From positions 56,846-120,845 of the forward strand of contig DASXGN010000031.1 in assembly GCA_036489025.1 (NCBI GenBank): a DNA stretch of 64,000 nt. The letters run 5' to 3'. Positions 25,797 through 34,747 of this stretch are shown here, piece after piece. Numbering within the stretch: position 1 is the first letter of the stretch; each line of letters opens with the position of its first letter. Under the pieces are notes generated by a model, which worked only from the letters and a program-made list of their open reading frames with translations, had not been told where the DNA came from and made no database searches. This DNA is from Dryocola sp036489025 (GTDB taxonomy: Bacteria; Pseudomonadota; Gammaproteobacteria; Enterobacterales; Enterobacteriaceae). Position numbers and translations under genes: made by a program.

Positions 25797-27206
25797 ATGT
25801 CCAAACAGCAGATCGGCGTCGTTGGTATGGCCGTGATGGGGCGCAACCTGGCGCTCAATATCGAAAGCCGTGGCTATAGCGTTTCCGTGTTCAACCGCTC
25901 TGGCGACAAGACTGAAGAAGTCATCGCTGAGAACCCGGGCAAGAAGCTGGTTCCTTACTATACGGTACAAGAGTTTGTGGAATCGCTTGAAACCCCTCGC
26001 CGTATCCTGTTGATGGTTAAGGCTGGAGAAGCCACGGATAAAACCATTGATTCTCTTAAGCCATACCTTGCTAAAGGCGACATCCTGATTGACGGCGGCA
26101 ACACCTTTTTCCTGGATACCATTCGTCGTAACCGGGAGCTGTCCGCTGAAGGTTTCAACTTCATTGGTACGGGCGTATCCGGTGGCGAAGAGGGCGCGTT
26201 GAAAGGCCCATCCATCATGCCTGGCGGCCAGAAAGCCGCGTATGAACTGGTTGCTCCAATTCTCAAGCAGATTGCAGCGGTTGCTGAAGACGGTGAACCT
26301 TGTGTGACCTATATCGGCGCTGATGGCGCGGGTCACTATGTGAAGATGGTTCACAACGGTATCGAATACGGTGATATGCAGCTTATTGCTGAAGCGTATT
26401 CACTGCTGAAAAATGGCCTGAATCTGTCCAATGAAGAGTTGGCCACAACCTTCACAGAGTGGAACAAAGGTGAGCTGAGCAGCTACCTTATTGACATCAC
26501 CAAAGACATCTTCACCAAAAAGGATGAAGAGGGTAAATACCTGGTCGATGTGATTCTGGATGAAGCGGCCAATAAAGGTACCGGTAAATGGACCAGCCAG
26601 AGCTCGCTGGATCTCGGTGAACCGCTGTCCCTGATCACCGAATCTGTTTTCGCGCGCTATATTTCTTCTCTGAAAGAGCAGCGTGTTGCAGCGTCAAAAG
26701 TGCTGAGCGGCCCGCAGGCTAAAGCATTTGCAGGCGATAAAACTGAATTTGCTGAAAAAGTTCGCCGTGCTCTTTACCTCGGTAAAATTGTTTCTTACGC
26801 GCAGGGCTTCTCTCAGCTGCGTGCTGCTTCAGAAGAAAACAACTGGGATCTCAACTACGGTGAGATTGCTAAGATTTTCCGCGCTGGTTGCATCATCCGC
26901 GCCCAGTTCCTGCAGAAAATCACTGATGCTTATGCAGAAAACCCAGCTATTGCTAACCTGCTGCTGGCACCGTACTTCAAGAAAATTGCTGACGAATACC
27001 AGCAGGCACTGCGCGATGTCGTTTCTTATGCGGTCCAGAACGGTATCCCAACGCCTACTTTCTCTGCCGCTATTTCGTACTACGACAGCTATCGCTCCGC
27101 CGTACTGCCTGCCAACCTGATTCAGGCGCAGCGCGACTACTTCGGGGCGCATACTTACAAGCGTACTGATAAAGAAGGCGTATTCCATACTGAGTGGCTC
27201 GATTAA
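25797..27206 (+). CDS. gnd: 6-phosphogluconate dehydrogenase, decarboxylating
   Basis: Oxidises 6-phosphogluconate to ribulose-5-phosphate, CO2 and NADPH in the pentose phosphate pathway. 469 residues, the family length. NADP-binding GVVGMAVMGRNLALNI, the catalytic IGTGVSGGEEGA (Ser-Gly-Gly), HNGIEYGDMQ with Lys and Asn, and the C-terminal AHTYKRTDKEGVFHT are intact. It is the usual right border of enterobacterial O-antigen loci. GC content rises again here. It is preceded by a 114-bp gap with AGGAG before the start, and followed by a terminator. Confidence 0.98.
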   Translation: MSKQQIGVVGMAVMGRNLALNIESRGYSVSVFNRSGDKTEEVIAENPGKKLVPYYTVQEFVESLETPRRILLMVKAGEATDKTIDSLKPYLAKGDILIDGGNTFFLDTIRRNRELSAEGFNFIGTGVSGGEEGALKGPSIMPGGQKAAYELVAPILKQIAAVAEDGEPCVTYIGADGAGHYVKMVHNGIEYGDMQLIAEAYSLLKNGLNLSNEELATTFTEWNKGELSSYLIDITKDIFTKKDEEGKYLVDVILDEAANKGTGKWTSQSSLDLGEPLSLITESVFARYISSLKEQRVAASKVLSGPQAKAFAGDKTEFAEKVRRALYLGKIVSYAQGFSQLRAASEENNWDLNYGEIAKIFRAGCIIRAQFLQKITDAYAENPAIANLLLAPYFKKIADEYQQALRDVVSYAVQNGIPTPTFSAAISYYDSYRSAVLPANLIQAQRDYFGAHTYKRTDKEGVFHTEWLD

Positions 27207-27226
27207 TCTAATTTGTCATTAAACAC

Positions 27227-27255
27227 AGGCTCAGAGGATTTCTCTGGGCTTTTTT
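27227..27255 (+). terminator. Terminator after gnd
   Basis: AGGCTCAGAG (27227-27236) pairs with CTCTGGGCTT (27242-27251) with two G-U pairs, followed by TTTT. It lies 20 nt after the gnd stop. Confidence 0.85.
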
Positions 27256-27430
27256 ATTGTCTCATAATTGACATGTATTTAATAAGTCCAGTCTTTAGTA
27301 ACAATATAATAAATTCACACTCGCCTATTTTACTTTAAGCAGTATAATTATCAGGCTAAATGTATTCAAGATTGCTTATTGTAATGGCAAGTTATTTTCC
27401 AATATTTATTTAAACTTAAGAAGTCAGAGA

Positions 27431-28597
27431 ATGAAAATAACAATCTCAGGTACAGGTTATGTTGGTCTGTCGAACGGTATTTTGATTGCCCAGCATCATG
27501 AGGTAGTTGCGCTGGATATTGTGCAAGCTAAAGTAGACATGCTTAATGAAAAAAAATCGCCGATCGGTGATAAAGAAATAGAAAGGTATTTGGCGGATAA
27601 ACAGCTAAATTTCCGTGCCACTACCGATAAAGTTGACGCCTACTACAACGCCGATTACGTTATCATTGCAACCCCAACCGATTACGATCCCAATACTAAC
27701 TACTTCAACACAGCCAGTGTTGAAGCTGTGATCAAAGACGTGACTGCTATTAACCCAAATGCGGTGATGGTCATCAAGTCAACAGTTCCAGTTGGCTTTA
27801 CCAAAAACATCAAAAAAGAGTTGGGTATCGATAACGTTATTTTTTCACCTGAATTCCTTCGGGAAGGTAGGGCTCTATATGACAATCTGCATCCATCCCG
27901 TATTGTCATTGGTGAACGTTCATCGCGAGCTGAATCTTTTGCTGCGCTATTGCAGGAAGGGGCTATTAAGAAAGACATCTCTGTGTTGTTTACCGATTCA
28001 ACCGAAGCGGAAGCGATCAAACTGTTTGCCAATACTTATTTGGCGATGCGTGTGGCCTATTTTAATGAGCTTGATAGCTATGCTGAAAGCCTGGGGTTGG
28101 ATTCACGACAAATTATTGAAGGTGTTAGCCTAGATCCGCGCATAGGTAATCACTATAACAATCCATCGTTTGGATATGGCGGTTATTGTTTACCAAAAGA
28201 TACTAAACAGTTATTAGCTAATTATCAGTCCGTCCCTAATAATCTAATTTCTGCTATTGTAGATGCTAATCGAACCAGAAAAGATTTTATTGCTGATTCA
28301 GTTTTATCGCGCCAGCCTAAAGTTGTTGGTGTATACAGGCTGATTATGAAAAGTGGTTCAGATAACTTCCGCGCCTCTTCTATTCAGGGAATCATGAAAC
28401 GCATAAAAGCTAAAGGTGTGCCGGTTATTATTTATGAGCCTGCTATGGTAGAGGATGAGTTTTTTCACTCACGCGTATTTCGAGATATTGATGCATTTAA
28501 AAACGAAGCCGATATTATTATTTCTAACCGCATGTCGAGTGAGCTGCTTGATGTAGTAGATAAAGTTTATACGCGCGATCTTTTTGGTAGTGATTAA
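27431..28597 (+). CDS. ugd: UDP-glucose 6-dehydrogenase
   Basis: Oxidises UDP-glucose to UDP-glucuronate, used in colanic acid and for 4-amino-arabinose in lipid A. 388 residues as in E. coli Ugd. NAD-binding ISGTGYVGLSNG, STVPVGFTK, SPEFLREGRALYDNLHPSRIV, and the catalytic Cys253 in GYGGYCLPKDTKQL are present. It stands alone between two terminators, so it has its own promoter in the 224-bp AT-rich gap after gnd. Confidence 0.97.
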   Translation: MKITISGTGYVGLSNGILIAQHHEVVALDIVQAKVDMLNEKKSPIGDKEIERYLADKQLNFRATTDKVDAYYNADYVIIATPTDYDPNTNYFNTASVEAVIKDVTAINPNAVMVIKSTVPVGFTKNIKKELGIDNVIFSPEFLREGRALYDNLHPSRIVIGERSSRAESFAALLQEGAIKKDISVLFTDSTEAEAIKLFANTYLAMRVAYFNELDSYAESLGLDSRQIIEGVSLDPRIGNHYNNPSFGYGGYCLPKDTKQLLANYQSVPNNLISAIVDANRTRKDFIADSVLSRQPKVVGVYRLIMKSGSDNFRASSIQGIMKRIKAKGVPVIIYEPAMVEDEFFHSRVFRDIDAFKNEADIIISNRMSSELLDVVDKVYTRDLFGSD

Positions 28598-28637
28598 TGA
28601 TTCACCATGTCTGAAAATTCTTACAATGAGGGCTGCT

Positions 28638-28660
28638 CAATGGGAGCACTCCCATTGTTT
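28638..28660 (+). terminator. Terminator after ugd
   Basis: CAATGGGAG (28638-28646) and CTCCCATTG (28649-28657) form a near-perfect stem followed by TTTTG, 40 nt after the ugd stop. Confidence 0.82.
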
Positions 28661-28860
28661 TGCTATGAATAAATAATTATTGCTTGGTTGTATTTTGTGC
28701 TGAATGGCAAGCTGTCGATTATAAAGAAGCCATTTAAACTAAATTTTCAGTTAAATCTGACAAAAATTCACCGTTCTTTTCAGGCATTTTTACCCTTATC
28801 TGATTATACTTAGCTCCGTGAAGCTCCTCATTTGTTGTGAACTATTTCTTTAGGGTAATC

Positions 28861-29847
28861 ATGAATCAAGATAACAATAATGTGATAAGAAATCACATTG
28901 ATACAAACCCGGAATCCATTGATTTAATTGAACTTTTAATGCAGCTATGGAAGGGAAAGGCGACTATCATTGCCTTTACCGTTCTGACTATTGTTCTCGC
29001 CGTTATCTATCTGTTTGTCGCGAAAGAGAAATGGACCTCTACCGCGGTTATCACCCAGCCGGATGCTGCGCAAATTGCTACCTACAACAATGCGTTAAAC
29101 GTCATTTATGGCAATGCTGCACCGAATATCACCGATGTACAGCAGCGCGTCGTCGGGCGTCTGAGCTCTTCTCTTTCTGCATTGTCTGAAACACTCGATA
29201 ATCAGGAAAAACCAGAGAAGCTGACTATTGAATCTTCGGTTAAAGGCCAGCCGCTGCCATTGCAAATCAGCTACGTGGGTGGCTCAGCTAAGGAAGCTCA
29301 GGCTAAGCTTGCTCAATATATTCAGCAGGTTGATGAGCAAATTGGCGAGGAACTTGGCGCTGACCTGAAAGACAACATCAAGCTGCAAATCTCAACGCTT
29401 AACGATTCTCTACAGACTCAGCAGAAAGTTGCCGAGGAGCAGAAAGAGCTGCGAATCAAACAGATTAGCGAGGCGCTGAAATTTGCTACCGAAGCGAAGG
29501 TTTCCTCGCCGCAGATACAGCAGACTTCTGATGTCACTCAGGACACCATGTTCCTGTTAGGCAGCGAAGCGCTGTCCTCAATGATAAAAAATGAGGCAAC
29601 CCGCCCGCTGGTCTTTTCGCCAGCCTATTATCAGACTAAACAAAACTTGCTCGATATTCAGAGCCTGAAAATCGATCCCACGACCATTCACGCCTATCGC
29701 TACGTAATGAAGCCAACGGAACCTTTACGTCGGGACAGCCCGAAGCGCAGCATCGCCTTGATTCTGGCTGCCCTGCTGGGCGGAATGATTGGCTCCGGCG
29801 TGGTATTAGGCCGCAACGCTATCCGTAATTACAAGCCGATGGCGTAA
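28861..29847 (+). CDS. wzzB: O-antigen chain length determinant WzzB
   Basis: Sets the modal number of O-units joined by Wzy. 328 residues with two membrane segments (about 35-55, IIAFTVLTIVLAVIYLFVA, and 295-315, IALILAALLGGMIGSG) around a helical periplasmic domain. The proline-rich stretch before the second segment (MKPTEPLRRDSPKRS) is the polysaccharide co-polymerase signature. ATG 28861 gives MNQDNNN and matches the E. coli N-terminus better than an in-frame ATG 24 bp upstream. It has a 263-bp upstream gap after the ugd terminator. Confidence 0.95.
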   Translation: MNQDNNNVIRNHIDTNPESIDLIELLMQLWKGKATIIAFTVLTIVLAVIYLFVAKEKWTSTAVITQPDAAQIATYNNALNVIYGNAAPNITDVQQRVVGRLSSSLSALSETLDNQEKPEKLTIESSVKGQPLPLQISYVGGSAKEAQAKLAQYIQQVDEQIGEELGADLKDNIKLQISTLNDSLQTQQKVAEEQKELRIKQISEALKFATEAKVSSPQIQQTSDVTQDTMFLLGSEALSSMIKNEATRPLVFSPAYYQTKQNLLDIQSLKIDPTTIHAYRYVMKPTEPLRRDSPKRSIALILAALLGGMIGSGVVLGRNAIRNYKPMA

Positions 29848-29864
29848 GCTACCTAAGCAAAATA

Positions 29865-29886
29865 AAAGGCCGCATCAGCGGCCTTT
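29865..29886. terminator. Bidirectional terminator between wzzB and hisI
   Basis: AAAGGCCGC (29865-29873) and GCGGCCTTT (29878-29886) around ATCA. A-rich on one side and T-containing on the other, it serves the convergent wzzB and his operon ends. Confidence 0.85.
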
Positions 29887-29904
29887 GTCACATCCGGGCA
29901 AAGC

Positions 29905-30516
29905 TTATTTATGCCGCGTCCTTAAATTCTCGATCACCGCGCTCAAATCCAAATCCTGATCCTGCAGCAGCACCAGCAGGTGATACATCAAATCAGAGGC
30001 CTCGTTGGTCAGCTCGTGGCGATCGTTCACCGTTGCTGCCAGCGCGGTTTCTACGCCTTCCTCACCGACTTTCTGCGCGATACGCTTTGTACCGCTGGCA
30101 TACAGTTTCGCCGTATACGAGCTTTCAGGGTCGGCCGTTTTGCGCTCAGCAAGCAGCTGTTCCAGCTCATACAGAAAATGCCAGTCATGTCTTGCTCCGG
30201 CGAAGCAGCTGGAGTTGCCCAGATGGCAGGTCGGGCCGATAGGGTTAGCCAGAATCAGCAGGGTATCGCTGTCGCAGTCCGGCGTGATGCTAACCACGTT
30301 CAGGAAGTTGCCTGAGGTTTCACCCTTCGTCCACAGGCGCTGTTTGGTGCGCGAGAAGAAGGTAACCTTGCCGCTCTGCTCCGTCTGCGCTAACGCTTGC
30401 TGGTTCATATAACCGAGCATTAAAACTTCGCCAGAAACGGCATGCTGAATGACGACCGGCATCAGGCCGTCGATTTTTTCCCAATCAAGCTGGGTAAGCT
30501 GTTGTTCTGTTAACAC
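29905..30516 (-). CDS. hisI: Bifunctional phosphoribosyl-AMP cyclohydrolase / phosphoribosyl-ATP pyrophosphatase
   Basis: Steps 2 and 3 of histidine synthesis in one 203-residue protein (HisIE). The N-terminal cyclohydrolase half has GYMNQQALAQT, FFSRTKQRLWTKGETSGN, DCDSDTLL and the metal-binding CHLGNSSCF; the C-terminal pyrophosphatase half has SYTAKLYASGTKRIAQKVGEEGVE. It is the last gene of the his operon and overlaps hisF by 7 bp. Confidence 0.98.
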   Translation of the reverse strand: MLTEQQLTQLDWEKIDGLMPVVIQHAVSGEVLMLGYMNQQALAQTEQSGKVTFFSRTKQRLWTKGETSGNFLNVVSITPDCDSDTLLILANPIGPTCHLGNSSCFAGARHDWHFLYELEQLLAERKTADPESSYTAKLYASGTKRIAQKVGEEGVETALAATVNDRHELTNEASDLMYHLLVLLQDQDLDLSAVIENLRTRHK

Positions 30517-31286
30517 ACTCGAATCTCCACGCCTTGCTGCGCCAGATAAAGTTTAAGCTCGCCGATATTAATGAACTGCTTGTGGAACACCGACGCTGCC
30601 AGCGCGCCGTCTACGTCCGCATCGCGGAAGGCTTCAAGGAAATGTTCCACGGTGCCCGCGCCGCCGGAGGCGATCAGCGGCACATGGCAAACTTCACGTA
30701 CTTTACTCAGCTGTGCCAGGTCATAGCCGTTTCGCACGCCGTCCTGGTTCATCATGTTCAGCACGATTTCGCCTGCGCCGCGTTTTTGCACTTCCTGCAC
30801 CCAGTCCAGCGTTTCCCACTGTGTTACTCGGGTGCGGCTTTCGTCGCCCGTGTACTGGTTGACGTGGTATTTACCCGTCTTGTCGTCAAACCAGGTGTCG
30901 ATACCCACCACGATGCACTGTACGCCAAAGCGCTCCGCCAGGCGGGCGATCAGCTCCGGCTCAGCAAGAGCAGGGGAGTTGATGGATATTTTATCCGCGC
31001 CGAACGACAAAATTTTTGCCGCATCGTCTACCGACTTAATGCCGCCCGCCACGCAGAAGGGAATATCGATAACTTCCGCCACGCGCGATACCCAGCTTTT
31101 ATCGACTACCCGGCCGTCGCTTGACGCGGTGATATCGTAGAAGACCAGCTCATCGGCGCCTTCTTCGGCATAGCGCTTTGCCAGGGGGACGATGTCGCCG
31201 ATAATTTCGTGATTGCGGAACTGCACGCCTTTGACCACCTGACCGTCACGCACGTCCAGGCAGGGGATTATCCGTTTTGCCAGCAT
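30510..31286 (-). CDS. hisF: Imidazole glycerol phosphate synthase, cyclase subunit
   Basis: 258-residue TIM barrel that, with HisH, closes the imidazole ring and releases AICAR. IPCLDVRDGQVVKGVQF holds the catalytic Asp11, and VVGIDTWFDDKTG the second Asp near 130; the phosphate loops SGGAGTVEHF and AGGIKSVDDA are intact. It overlaps hisA by 19 bp. Confidence 0.98.
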   Translation of the reverse strand: MLAKRIIPCLDVRDGQVVKGVQFRNHEIIGDIVPLAKRYAEEGADELVFYDITASSDGRVVDKSWVSRVAEVIDIPFCVAGGIKSVDDAAKILSFGADKISINSPALAEPELIARLAERFGVQCIVVGIDTWFDDKTGKYHVNQYTGDESRTRVTQWETLDWVQEVQKRGAGEIVLNMMNQDGVRNGYDLAQLSKVREVCHVPLIASGGAGTVEHFLEAFRDADVDGALAASVFHKQFINIGELKLYLAQQGVEIRVC

Positions 31287-32005
31287 GAAATCGCCTCCTC
31301 AACGTTAAATTTACCTTCCAGCAGGGCCCGCCCGACAATGACACCCTGCACGCCGGTGCCGCGCAGCGCGGCAATGTCATTGATGTCGCCAATTCCGCCC
31401 GAGGACTGGAAGGCAATTTGCGGATAGCGGGCGCAAACTTCTTCATAAAGCGATACGTTGGAGCCAGCCAGCGTGCCATCGCGCGAAATATCCGTGCAAA
31501 GCACGTGCTTCAGGCCAACCGGCAGATACCTCTCTACCAGCTCTTCCAGCGATACGCCGGAGTTTTCCTGCCAGCCGCTAATCGCGACCTGTTTGTTACC
31601 CTGTTCGTCAATGCGCACGTCGAGGGCCAGCACCAGCGCATCGGCTCCGAAGCGGGTAAACCAGCCTTTTACCATCTCCGGCGACTTAACCGCCGTCGAG
31701 CCAACCACCACGCGTGAAACGCCTGCTTCCAGCAGGGCCGCAACGTCTTCTTCTGTCCGCACTCCGCCACCAACCTGTACCGGAATTGTGACGCCAGCGA
31801 CCAGCTTTTGGATCAACGGAATCTGTCGTTTCGCGGGATCTTTCGCGCCGGTCAGATCCACAAGGTGCAGGATCTGCGCGCCCTGTGCCTGATAGTCCTG
31901 TAAACGCGGCAGCGGATCGCTGCCGTAATCGCGCTGCTGACCATAGTCTCCCTGGTGCAGGCGCACGACTTTGCCATCAATTAAATCAAGAGCGGGAATA
32001 ATCAT
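31268..32005 (-). CDS. hisA: ProFAR isomerase
   Basis: 245-residue TIM barrel that catalyses the Amadori rearrangement of ProFAR to PRFAR. IIPALDLIDGKVVRLHQGDY holds catalytic Asp8; VLALDVRIDEQG the second Asp near 129; VGGGVRTEEDV and SSGGIGDIND are phosphate-binding loops. Upstream hisH ends 5 bp before its start. Confidence 0.98.
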   Translation of the reverse strand: MIIPALDLIDGKVVRLHQGDYGQQRDYGSDPLPRLQDYQAQGAQILHLVDLTGAKDPAKRQIPLIQKLVAGVTIPVQVGGGVRTEEDVAALLEAGVSRVVVGSTAVKSPEMVKGWFTRFGADALVLALDVRIDEQGNKQVAISGWQENSGVSLEELVERYLPVGLKHVLCTDISRDGTLAGSNVSLYEEVCARYPQIAFQSSGGIGDINDIAALRGTGVQGVIVGRALLEGKFNVEEAISCWQNG

Positions 32006-32010
32006 CGGGC

Positions 32011-32601
32011 TTACATCTCCAGGAAGTTTTTAAGCAACTTCGCCCCGGCTGCGCCGGAACGCTCCGGGTGAAACTGCACGCCGTAGAAATTGTCTTTCTG
32101 CACCGCGGCGGTAAAAGGCTCGCCGTAATTTGCCTGGGCGATAGTGTTCCCGCAGACCGGCATGGCGTAGCTGTGGACGAAGTAAAAATACGAGCCGTCT
32201 GCAATATCGCGGAACAGGCGGTCGCCCGCTTTGGCATAGACTCGGTTCCAGCCCATGTGCGGCAGCGGCAGACCGTGATCGGTCATTTTCAGCACGGGTT
32301 CGTCGATAATGCCCAGCGTTTGCACGCCCTGGTTCTCATCGCTGTGGCTGCCCAGAATCTGCATGCCGAGGCAGATGCCCAGCACCGGCTGGGTGCAGGC
32401 CTGAATCAGTTCAATTAAATCGCGTTCGCGAATCTGATCCATGGCCGCCTGGGCAGTGCCCACGCCGGGTAAAAATAGCTTGTCTGCGCGCAGCACCACG
32501 TCCGCATCCCGGCTGACGACAGGATCGTATCCCAGACGCTTAATCGATGATTGCACCGACAGCAAATTGGCGCAGCCGGTATCCAGAATCACCACGTTCA
32601 T
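32011..32601 (-). CDS. hisH: Imidazole glycerol phosphate synthase, glutaminase subunit
   Basis: 196-residue class I glutamine amidotransferase that supplies ammonia to HisF. The nucleophile Cys is in PVLGICLGMQILG near residue 77, and the His-Glu pair is in FYGVQFHPERSG near 178-180. Its start overlaps the hisB stop by one base (TAATG). Confidence 0.98.
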   Translation of the reverse strand: MNVVILDTGCANLLSVQSSIKRLGYDPVVSRDADVVLRADKLFLPGVGTAQAAMDQIRERDLIELIQACTQPVLGICLGMQILGSHSDENQGVQTLGIIDEPVLKMTDHGLPLPHMGWNRVYAKAGDRLFRDIADGSYFYFVHSYAMPVCGNTIAQANYGEPFTAAVQKDNFYGVQFHPERSGAAGAKLLKNFLEM

Positions 32602-33668
32602 TACAGCACTCCTTTGGAGGAGGGTAGCGTATCGCCTTCAACGCGAATTGCCTGGCGCAGCGTGCGGCCAAAGACTTTGAACAGGCTTTCGACGCGGTGA
32701 TGGTCGTTTTTGCCCTTGGTTTTCAGGTGCAGAGTCACGCCCATGGTGTAGGAGAGCGAGCGGAAGAAGTGCTCCACCATTTCGGTGCTCAGATCGCCGA
32801 CGCGCTGGAAGTTGTATTCGGCTTTGTATTCCAGGTGCGGACGGCCTGAGATGTCCAGCGCACAGCGCGCCAGGCATTCGTCCATCGGCAGCGTGAAGCC
32901 AAAACGGGTGATGCCGCGTTTGTCGCCGAGAGCGATTTTCAGGGCTTCGCCAAGCGCCAGGCCCGTATCTTCCACTGTGTGGTGATCGTCGATGTACAGG
33001 TCGCCCTTCACGGCAATTTCCATCCGGAAGCCGCCGTGGGTCGCAATCTGATCCAGCATGTGATCGAAGAAACCGACGCCGGTGTTAATCTTGCTGCCGC
33101 CTTCACGATCCAGCCACACCTGCACATCGATTTGCGTTTCTTTGGTGGCGCGTTCTACGTGAGCGTAGCGGTCGCGTTTGGTGAGCCGGTCGCAAATCTG
33201 CTGCCAGTTCAGGGTTTCAGCGCTGTAGCGCAGGCCCTGAATGCCCATGTTCTCCGCCAGTTCGATATCGGTAACACGGTCGCCAATAACGTAGCTGTTC
33301 AGCTTATCCAGCACGCCGTCTTGTAGATAACCTTGAACCATTGCGAGCTTAGGTTTGCGGCAGTCGCAGTTGTCCGCTGGCAGGTGCGGGCAAATCAGCA
33401 CGTCATCAAAATTGACGCCCTGAGAGGTGAACACCTGCATCATCAGGTTGTGCGGGCCATCAAAGTCGGCCTGCGGGAAGCTGGCGGTGCCCAGCCCGTC
33501 CTGATTGGTGATCATGACCAGCTTATAGCCCGCTTTTTGCAGCTGAAGCAGGGAAGGGATCGCCGCGGGTTCAAAGGCCAGCTTGTCCATGCGATCCACC
33601 TGGAAATCTACAGGCGGTTCGGAAATTAAAGTGCCGTCACGGTCGATAAAAAGAATTTTCTGGCTCAC
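32601..33668 (-). CDS. hisB: Bifunctional histidinol-phosphatase / imidazoleglycerol-phosphate dehydratase
   Basis: 355-residue fusion as in E. coli. The N-terminal HAD phosphatase has FIDRDGTLI (Asp nucleophile), MITNQDG and the zinc-binding CPHLPADNCDCRKPK; the C-terminal dehydratase has FFDHMLDQIATHGG, DDHHTVEDTG and KGKNDHHRVES. The start is GTG at 33668, overlapping the hisC stop (GTGA); this gives the known N-terminus SQKILFIDRDG. A longer in-frame ATG upstream lies inside hisC and is rejected. Confidence 0.97.
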   Translation of the reverse strand: MSQKILFIDRDGTLISEPPVDFQVDRMDKLAFEPAAIPSLLQLQKAGYKLVMITNQDGLGTASFPQADFDGPHNLMMQVFTSQGVNFDDVLICPHLPADNCDCRKPKLAMVQGYLQDGVLDKLNSYVIGDRVTDIELAENMGIQGLRYSAETLNWQQICDRLTKRDRYAHVERATKETQIDVQVWLDREGGSKINTGVGFFDHMLDQIATHGGFRMEIAVKGDLYIDDHHTVEDTGLALGEALKIALGDKRGITRFGFTLPMDECLARCALDISGRPHLEYKAEYNFQRVGDLSTEMVEHFFRSLSYTMGVTLHLKTKGKNDHHRVESLFKVFGRTLRQAIRVEGDTLPSSKGVL

Positions 33669-34747
33669 ACGCCCTCCGTGGCCGACAGGCCGGGTTGTTG
33701 GCGCAGCGCAGCAAGGGTGCGCTCGCACTCGTCAAGGGTGCCGACGGTAATACGCAGGCAGCCGCTCAGGGATGGTTGTTTATTCTGATCGCGTAAGATA
33801 ATGCCCCGATCCCACAGAGATTTAAATACCGCGCTTGAAGCGGTTATTCTCGCCAGCACGTAGTTTGTCTCGGAATCAAAAACCTGTTCTACGCAGGGAA
33901 TAGCGCGCAGCCCGGCAATCAGATACTGGCGATTAACCAGAATCTCCGCCACGCGATCGCGCATGGCGTTAATGCCCTGCGGGCTTAAAGCCTGAGCCGC
34001 TATGTCAGCCACCGGCGTCGACAGCGGATAGGGGGCAATCACCTTCATCAGCAGATTGATAACTTCTTCATTGGCCAGCGTAAAACCGCAGCGCAGCCCG
34101 GCGAGCGCAAAGGCCTTGGACAGCGTGCGCAGCACGACCAGATGCGGATATTCACTCAGCCAGCCGGCAAGCGTCGCCTGCGGGCAAAACTCAATGTAAG
34201 CCTCGTCGGCGACAACCAGCGCTTTGCCGCGCGCCATTTCCAGCAGCACGCGAAAATCCTGCGGATTAACGAGCTGCCCGGTTGGGTTGTTCGGGCTGCA
34301 GACGTAAATTACCTTCACGCCTTCAAGATTCTCAGCCATTGCCGGTAAATCCAGCTGCCAGTTGTCCAGCGTGGGCACGGTGCGGTATTCCACGCCGATG
34401 GTTTCAGCGCTGACGCTGTACATGCCGTAGGTTGGCGGGCAGAACAGCACGGCGTCTTTGCCCGGCTCGCAGAAGGCGCGAATCAGCAGCTCGATGCCTT
34501 CGTCCGCGCCGCGGCTGACCAGAACCTGTTCAGGTTTCACCCCGGCGTAGGCCGCATAGTTTTCTATCACGGCTTTCGGCTGGCATTCCGGATAGCGGTT
34601 TAAAGTTTGCTGCGTCAGCCCATACTCGACCGCGGTTGGATATTCATTGGCGTTCAGCCACACATCACCGTTCCCGCCCAGGCGGCGCGCCGACTGATAG
34701 GGCGTCAGGGTGCGGACATTTGCACGGGCTAACTCTTCAATGCTCAT
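33665..34747 (-). CDS. hisC: Histidinol-phosphate aminotransferase
   Basis: PLP-dependent class I/II aminotransferase of 360 residues. NANEYPT, CSPNNPTGQLV, VVADEAYIEF and the PLP-lysine motif RTLSKAFALAGLRCGF are present. It overlaps both hisD (4 bp) and hisB (4 bp), which indicates tight coupling. Confidence 0.97.
   Translation of the reverse strand: MSIEELARANVRTLTPYQSARRLGGNGDVWLNANEYPTAVEYGLTQQTLNRYPECQPKAVIENYAAYAGVKPEQVLVSRGADEGIELLIRAFCEPGKDAVLFCPPTYGMYSVSAETIGVEYRTVPTLDNWQLDLPAMAENLEGVKVIYVCSPNNPTGQLVNPQDFRVLLEMARGKALVVADEAYIEFCPQATLAGWLSEYPHLVVLRTLSKAFALAGLRCGFTLANEEVINLLMKVIAPYPLSTPVADIAAQALSPQGINAMRDRVAEILVNRQYLIAGLRAIPCVEQVFDSETNYVLARITASSAVFKSLWDRGIILRDQNKQPSLSGCLRITVGTLDECERTLAALRQQPGLSATEGV

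Noticed and set aside
33669..33728. An earlier ATG start for hisB
   Set aside because: The extension lies within hisC, is low-complexity in character and the GTG at 33668 gives the conserved N-terminus with GTGA coupling.
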